A stretch of 8,596 nt of DNA from Pseudomonadota bacterium (GTDB taxonomy: Bacteria > Pseudomonadota > Alphaproteobacteria > Acetobacterales > Acetobacteraceae). Positions within the stretch are counted from its first letter, which is position 1. Each line of letters begins with the position of its first letter. The position numbers were made by a program, and so were the translations under genes. Below are positions 6,755 through 8,596 of the stretch, piece by piece. The stretch is taken from positions 1 through 8,596 of the forward strand of contig JAKAZX010000156.1 of the NCBI GenBank assembly GCA_021826485.1, given 5' to 3'. The notes beneath the pieces were generated by a model that worked only from the letters and a program-made list of their open reading frames with translations, was not told the DNA's origin and searched no databases.

Positions 6755-7560
6755 GCGCCCGCCTCGGCATGGCCGAGCGCCGCGTGGCCGAGATAGGCCT
6801 CGATCACCGCAGGGTCGTTGCGCACCGCGGCGGGCGGCCCCTCGGCGATACGGCGGCCGTCATCCATCGCCAGCACGCGGTCGGACAGGCGCATCACCAT
6901 CTCCAGCTTGTGCTCGATCAGCAGGATGGTCTGGCCACGCGCCTTCAGCTCGGCAATCAGCGCCTGCATCTCGGCGGTTTCCGACTCGTTCATCCCCGCC
7001 GTCGGCTCGTCCATCATCAGCAAGCGCGGGCGCAGCGCGAGGGCGCGCGCGATCTCCACCCGGCGGCGGTTGGCGTAGGACAGGCTGTAGGCCGGCGCGT
7101 CCTTCCGCGGCAGCAGGCGTTCGCCGAACAGCGCCAGGATGCGCTCCGCCTCCGCCCGCAACGCCGCCTCCTCCACCGCGACGGCGCGGGGGCGCAGGGC
7201 GGCCAGGCCGAGTTCCAGCGGCGCGAACCACGGCCGCACCCGGCGCAGGCGCGTGTGCGCGCCGATCAGCACGTTGTCGAGCACGCTGAGATTGCCGAAC
7301 ACGCGGCCGTGCTGGAAGGTGCGGGCCAGCCCGCGTGCGGCGAGCCGTTCGGGCCGCGCGCCGGTCACGTCCGCGCCGTCGAAGCGCACGGTGCCGGCGT
7401 CGGGACGATCGAGGCCGCTGACCAGATTGAACAGCGTCGATTTTCCCGCGCCGTTCGGGCCGATGATGCTGACGAATTCGCCTTCCGCCATGTCGAGGTC
7501 GATGCCGGCGACCGCCACCACCCCGTCGAACCGGCGTGTCAGGCCGCGGATTTGCAGCAT
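6751..7560 (-). CDS. livG: HAAT-family ABC transporter ATPase, LivG type
   Basis: A 269-residue ATPase, partner of LivF. It has Walker A GPNGAGKST (34-42), Q-loop Gln83 in RTFQH, Walker B LLMMDEP (180-186) and H-loop His217 in LLIEHKLEMVM. The C-terminal RRIAEGPPAAV block and the TAGMNESE stretch after Walker B are typical of LivG. The signature loop is degenerate: SLSYANRRRVEIARAL (159-174) stands where LivG proteins commonly have LSYGQQRRLEIARAL, so the central Gly and Gln are Ala and Asn. The ATG at 7558-7560 shares one base with the stop of the upstream permease gene (TGATG), and its own stop overlaps livF by four bases. No strong ribosome binding site is visible, so translation probably relies on coupling. 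Confidence 0.94.
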   Translation of the reverse strand: MLQIRGLTRRFDGVVAVAGIDLDMAEGEFVSIIGPNGAGKSTLFNLVSGLDRPDAGTVRFDGADVTGARPERLAARGLARTFQHGRVFGNLSVLDNVLIGAHTRLRRVRPWFAPLELGLAALRPRAVAVEEAALRAEAERILALFGERLLPRKDAPAYSLSYANRRRVEIARALALRPRLLMMDEPTAGMNESETAEMQALIAELKARGQTILLIEHKLEMVMRLSDRVLAMDDGRRIAEGPPAAVRNDPAVIEAYLGHAALGHAEAGA

Positions 7561-8596
7561 CAGACCGTGCCCAGCAGGCCCTGCGGCCGGTAGCGGATCA
7601 GCAGCAGCAGCACCAGCCCGTAGGCGAGCATGCGATATTCGGCGATGGCACGGAACAGCTCGGGCACCGCGGTCAGCAGCACCGCGCCCAGCACCGCACC
7701 GAGCACGTTGCCGAGGCCGCCGAGGATCACCATCGTCAGCGCCAGGATGGAAAGCTGCGCGTTGAACGTCTGATAGTCGATATAGGAATAGAGATGCGCC
7801 GTGACGGCGCCGCTGATGCCGGCGGCGAAGCCGCCGAAGCCGAAGGCCAGCGCCTTGTAGCGGTTGGGGTCCACGCCATAGCTGCGCGCTGCCACGTCAT
7901 CCTCACGGATCGCACGCCACGCGCGGCCGAGATGCGAGCCGAGCAGCCGCGTCTGCAACAGCGCGATGGCGACGACCAGCGCCAGCGCCAGCCAATAGAC
8001 CGCGGCAACCGAGGTCAGGGGAACGCCGGCGAGTGCCGGCGGCGGGATCGCGGTGAGGCCCATCGCGCCGCGCGTCAGCCCGCTCCAGTTCAGGATCACC
8101 AGCGCCACGATCTCGCCGATGCCGAGCGTGGCGATGGAAACATAATGCCCGCGCATCCGGAAGGCCGGATAGACCAGCAGCGTGCCGAGCAGCGCGGTGA
8201 TCAGCCCGGCGAGCGGCAGCGTCACGTCGAACGGCCAGCCGAGATCGAGCGCCAGCAGCGCCGACGCATAGCCGCCGATGGCGAGCAGCGCGGCCTGGCC
8301 GAGCGACACCTGCCCGACCGTCCCCGCGACCAGCGTGAGCGACAGCGCCAGCAGCGCCGACAGCAGCGCGTTGGTCAGCGTCTGCAGCAGATAGGGCGCG
8401 GGCAGCAGCGGCAGCAGCGCGGCGCCCAGCACGATCGCGGCCACCGCCCACCGCGGCACCAGTAGCGGCCGGCTGCGCGCGATGAAGGTTCCGGTCATCG
8501 GCTCGGCCGGAATGTCGCGGCGGCGGCTGAACAATCCGTTGGGGGCGGCGACCAGAATCAGGATCAGCAGCGCGAAGGCGAACAGATTGCGGTAGC
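7560..8596 (-). CDS. HAAT-family ABC permease, in-frame LivH-LivM fusion (5' partial)
   Basis: An inner-membrane permease whose reading frame runs without a stop from the window edge to TGA at 7560-7562 (344 residues visible). The first part, YRNLFAFALLILILVAAPNG (8594-8535), is the typical C-terminal tail of LivH. It continues through SRRRDIPAEPMTG into a complete LivM: GQVSLGQAALLAIGGY (about visible residues 94-109), several membrane segments, and the cytoplasmic coupling block RAIREDDVAARSYGVD with NRYKALAFGFGG (about 227-256). It ends in RYRPQGLLGTV, the usual LivM tail. So the two permease halves appear to be one polypeptide, as in some alphaproteobacterial HAAT systems. The alternative is separate LivM synthesis from ATG 8496-8498 (MTGTFIARS) or TTG 8534, but then livH would still lack its own stop. 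It is the first visible gene of the leftward operon; the rest of livH, the promoter and any binding-protein gene lie outside. Confidence 0.9.
   Translation of the reverse strand, partial: YRNLFAFALLILILVAAPNGLFSRRRDIPAEPMTGTFIARSRPLLVPRWAVAAIVLGAALLPLLPAPYLLQTLTNALLSALLALSLTLVAGTVGQVSLGQAALLAIGGYASALLALDLGWPFDVTLPLAGLITALLGTLLVYPAFRMRGHYVSIATLGIGEIVALVILNWSGLTRGAMGLTAIPPPALAGVPLTSVAAVYWLALALVVAIALLQTRLLGSHLGRAWRAIREDDVAARSYGVDPNRYKALAFGFGGFAAGISGAVTAHLYSYIDYQTFNAQLSILALTMVILGGLGNVLGAVLGAVLLTAVPELFRAIAEYRMLAYGLVLLLLIRYRPQGLLGTV

Noticed and set aside
7536..8465. A 309-codon plus-strand open frame opposite the LivM part
   Set aside because: It has Gln/Arg/His-rich repetitive composition typical of the antisense of a membrane protein gene in GC-rich DNA.
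8496..8534. A separate livM start (ATG 8498 or TTG 8534) as the true gene boundary
   Set aside because: The frame is open further upstream and encodes a LivH-type tail, so a single fused frame explains more. Internal initiation cannot be excluded.

Overview
The window is a very GC-rich, almost fully coding stretch of bacterial chromosome. The codon use (strong G/C at third positions), the ndk C-terminus and the family types suggest an alphaproteobacterium, plausibly of the Acetobacteraceae/Rhodospirillales kind. That placement is an inference by eye, not a computed assignment. No RNA genes, insertion sequences, CRISPR arrays or phage genes were seen.

Layout. (1) At 1-124 (+) is the 3' end of ndk, nucleoside diphosphate kinase, with its catalytic histidine visible. 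(2) At 121-1524 (-) is an amidase-signature hydrolase with a complete Ser-cisSer-Lys triad; its stop shares the palindrome CTAG with the ndk stop. (3) An 83-bp divergent gap follows at 1525-1607. (4) At 1608-4822 (+) is a two-gene unit: an adenine-deaminase-type aminohydrolase and, overlapping it by four bases (GTGA), an NCS2/AzgA-type purine permease. (5) From 8596 down to 4803 (-) runs a tight operon: a LivH-LivM permease whose two halves lie in one uninterrupted reading frame (5' end outside the window), LivG ATPase, LivF ATPase, and an acyl-CoA-dehydrogenase-fold flavoprotein. The last gene overlaps the permease gene tail-to-tail by 20 bp.

How the genes may work together. The permease plus aminohydrolase pair reads as uptake and deamination of a purine or similar amino-heterocycle, releasing ammonia. 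The divergent amidase would also release ammonia or a carboxylate from an amide. The Liv-type (HAAT) ABC transporter imports an amino acid, amide, urea-like or other small polar substrate; its binding protein is not in view. It is co-transcribed with a flavoenzyme that seems to lack the usual acyl-CoA dehydrogenase catalytic glutamate. Several of these proteins carry departures from consensus at functional positions: the permease TM8 acidic residue, the aminohydrolase DPHE motif, the flavoprotein catalytic base and the LivG signature loop. The families are ordinary, but the exact substrates may not be the textbook ones. I see no clear evidence of a wholly new system; the best leads are these substitutions and the LivH-LivM fusion.
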